A DNA stretch of 64,000 nucleotides from LB3-1 sp036401895 (GTDB lineage Bacteria > Chloroflexota > Chloroflexia > Chloroflexales > Kallotenuaceae): contig DASWTW010000024.1 in assembly GCA_036401895.1 (NCBI GenBank), forward strand, positions 1 through 64,000. Direction: 5' to 3'. The first letter of the stretch is position 1, and each line of letters starts with the position of its first letter. This document shows, piece by piece, positions 62,798 to 64,000 of the stretch. Under the pieces are notes generated by a model. It was given only the letters and a program-made list of their open reading frames with translations. It was not told the DNA's origin and made no database searches. The position numbers and the translations under genes were made by a program.

Positions 62798-62800
62798 AGC

Positions 62801-63066
62801 TGGCCCTCACCCCTGGCCTACGGCCTCCCCCTCTCCCGTTGCGACAGGAGAGGGGGAAGATCTAAACCTCTTTGTTTCGTTAGCAGGCCCTCACCCCTGA
62901 TGCTTTGCATCTTCCCCTCCCCGAACCTCGGCAGGCTTCTACACCCAGAGGGTACCCGGGTTGCGACAGGAGAGGGGATTTTTGGTACTTTCTTTGTTCC
63001 CTTGTTCGGCTCTTGGTTTGCTTCGTTAGGTTCTAGGTTCTTGGTTCTCCGTTCTCCGTTCTCCGT
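62801..63066. repeat. Composite intergenic element R10 (two cores in tandem)
   Basis: GGCCCTCACCCC-type cores start at about 62801 and 62885; each pairs with AGGAGAGGGG. They are followed by TTTGTTCCCTTGTTC and GGTTCTAGGTTCTTGGTTC, then CCGTTCTCCGTTCTCCG with a period near 7. The opposing GAAC arm is absent. The tandem core is a partial duplication. A TATACT at 63091-63096 beyond it is the -10 candidate for the next gene. Confidence 0.87.
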
Positions 63067-63171
63067 CGAACCGTTTCCCGCGATCGGCGGTATACTTAAG
63101 TAAAATCGATCGCAGCGACCAGTCCCCCCAAAACGGCTTCGCGATCGAAATCCCCAGCGGCAGGAGGACCA

Positions 63172-64000
63172 GTGACAACATATCCTTGGCGTGCTGCGCT
63201 GACGCGGTGGGGCGATGCACTTTTCAGGCTTGCTCTGCTGCTCACCGATGACCGAACAGCCGCTGAGCGTGCAACAATTCAGGCTTTCACGCGAAGCTTT
63301 GCCAGTCCAAGCGAAGACCCCGAGACGGCGCTCTACGCCGCGCTGCTTCAGCACAAGCTAGGGCGGCGCAATCCGCTGCGGCGTCGCAGCTTGCCGCGCG
63401 TCCTGGATCGCGTCGCGCCGACGGACCGCGTGCTGCTGGGAGCGTGGCTGCTGCGCGACATCGACGGGCCGCGCCTGCTGGCGATTGCGGGACAGCCGGC
63501 TGAGGTCGTGCTGCCGCGTCTGGCAGCGGCCGTTGAGCCGTTTCTCGACGTCGAAGACTCGTCGGCCGCCGACACCGATTCCCGCCAGATGTTCGAGCAC
63601 TGGCTACGGCGACGGCTGGGCTTAGCCCCGGCCACAGCGGTCGAAGGGACGGCCTACGATCGGGCGCAGAGCAACGAGTGGCAGGCCGCGCTGGACGAGC
63701 TGCGGCAAACATTGCGTGAGGCCGTCGGCAAGCAGCACCTCCCGACAACCTGCGTCGAGCAGATCGAGATCGAGATGCTTGAGCCGCGTACGGACGAGCA
63801 GACGCGCTGGTGGCAGCAGCGCGCGGCGCTGATCGGCGCGCTGGCGGTGGTGCTCGCGCTGATCTGGATCGTCAAGCCGTGGCAGCAGGGCCTGAATGGG
63901 CCGGCCGGCGCCGCGCTCACTTCCAAGGAGCTGATTCAGAAAACCCTCGATGGCTGGACGACCATGCCGGTCACCGGCACGCTGCACCTGAAAGTTGTCG
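63172..64000 (+). CDS. Sigma-like/membrane protein, 3' end outside the window
   Basis: 276 residues visible from a GTG four bases after AGGAGG. The N-terminal 200 residues are helical, starting with a sigma-region-2-like pattern (ALTRWGDALFRLALLLTDD). A membrane helix follows at about 223-238 (ALIGALAVVLALIWIV) and the start of an extracytoplasmic domain. The combination resembles the sigma-like gene at 17.5 kb but with its own anchor. The complete family cannot be judged. Confidence 0.7.
   Translation, partial: MTTYPWRAALTRWGDALFRLALLLTDDRTAAERATIQAFTRSFASPSEDPETALYAALLQHKLGRRNPLRRRSLPRVLDRVAPTDRVLLGAWLLRDIDGPRLLAIAGQPAEVVLPRLAAAVEPFLDVEDSSAADTDSRQMFEHWLRRRLGLAPATAVEGTAYDRAQSNEWQAALDELRQTLREAVGKQHLPTTCVEQIEIEMLEPRTDEQTRWWQQRAALIGALAVVLALIWIVKPWQQGLNGPAGAALTSKELIQKTLDGWTTMPVTGTLHLKVV

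Overview
The window is GC-rich, densely coding chromosomal DNA from a bacterium. I infer a member of the Chloroflexota. The basis is the mixture of CpXC, CHAT-ATPase-TPR, kinase-propeller and DUF1206 proteins, a T-box in front of serS, and intergenic GC-rich 'CCCTCTCCCG...CGGGAGAGGG' elements flanked by GAACAAA/TTTGTTC tracts. No rRNA or taxon-specific marker is present, so this rests on gene content and style only.

Region 1 (1-7.2 kb) is a glycerol/dihydroxyacetone locus: the tail of a Fis-type regulator, an operator and promoter, then glpF, dhaK, dhaL, glpK, dhaM, ptsH and ptsI. Glycerol enters through GlpF and is phosphorylated by GlpK; dihydroxyacetone is phosphorylated by DhaKL with phosphate relayed PtsI > HPr > DhaM. 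The matching glycerol-3-phosphate dehydrogenase (glpD) lies at 26 kb. An insertion sequence (7.65-8.76 kb) follows and separates a small gene's Shine-Dalgarno from its start codon.

Region 2 (9-18.3 kb) is core metabolism: aroF and guaB (each behind a leader with a terminator-like hairpin), a CpXC protein, fabF, rnc, an RmlD-like reductase, prs and a sigma/anti-sigma pair. Region 3 (18.3-23 kb) holds a 1212-residue CHAT protease-STAND ATPase-TPR protein with a small upstream partner and a tRNA-Val. This resembles NLR-type bacterial immune proteins, and its C-terminal third is AT-richer.

Region 4 (23-46 kb) holds YcaQ-like glycosylase, phosphomannomutase, glpD, a PAS-STAS regulator, moaA, mrp, an SDR, upp, an ABC exporter with an extracytoplasmic partner, a tandem-PH membrane protein, plsC, pseudouridine kinase, an SPFH protein, fmt, an acyl-CoA dehydrogenase, rodA and an orphan HicB. 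Region 5 (46.6-51.6 kb) is a compact kinase-propeller / PP2C / vWA / FHA signalling module whose PP2C lacks one metal-binding Asp. Region 6 (51.7-64 kb) has an S8 peptidase with a small I9-like companion, an amidohydrolase, psuG, a serine T-box operon (glycosyltransferase-NUDIX-serS), an MBL hydrolase, a methyltransferase, DUF1206 and a truncated membrane gene.

The structure least explained by genes is a family of about ten intergenic elements (listed individually). A GC-rich palindromic core and/or 7-8-base tracts (GAACAAA, GAACCTA) are arranged as inverted arms. They often sit directly against stop codons and in two cases supply the end of a coding sequence.
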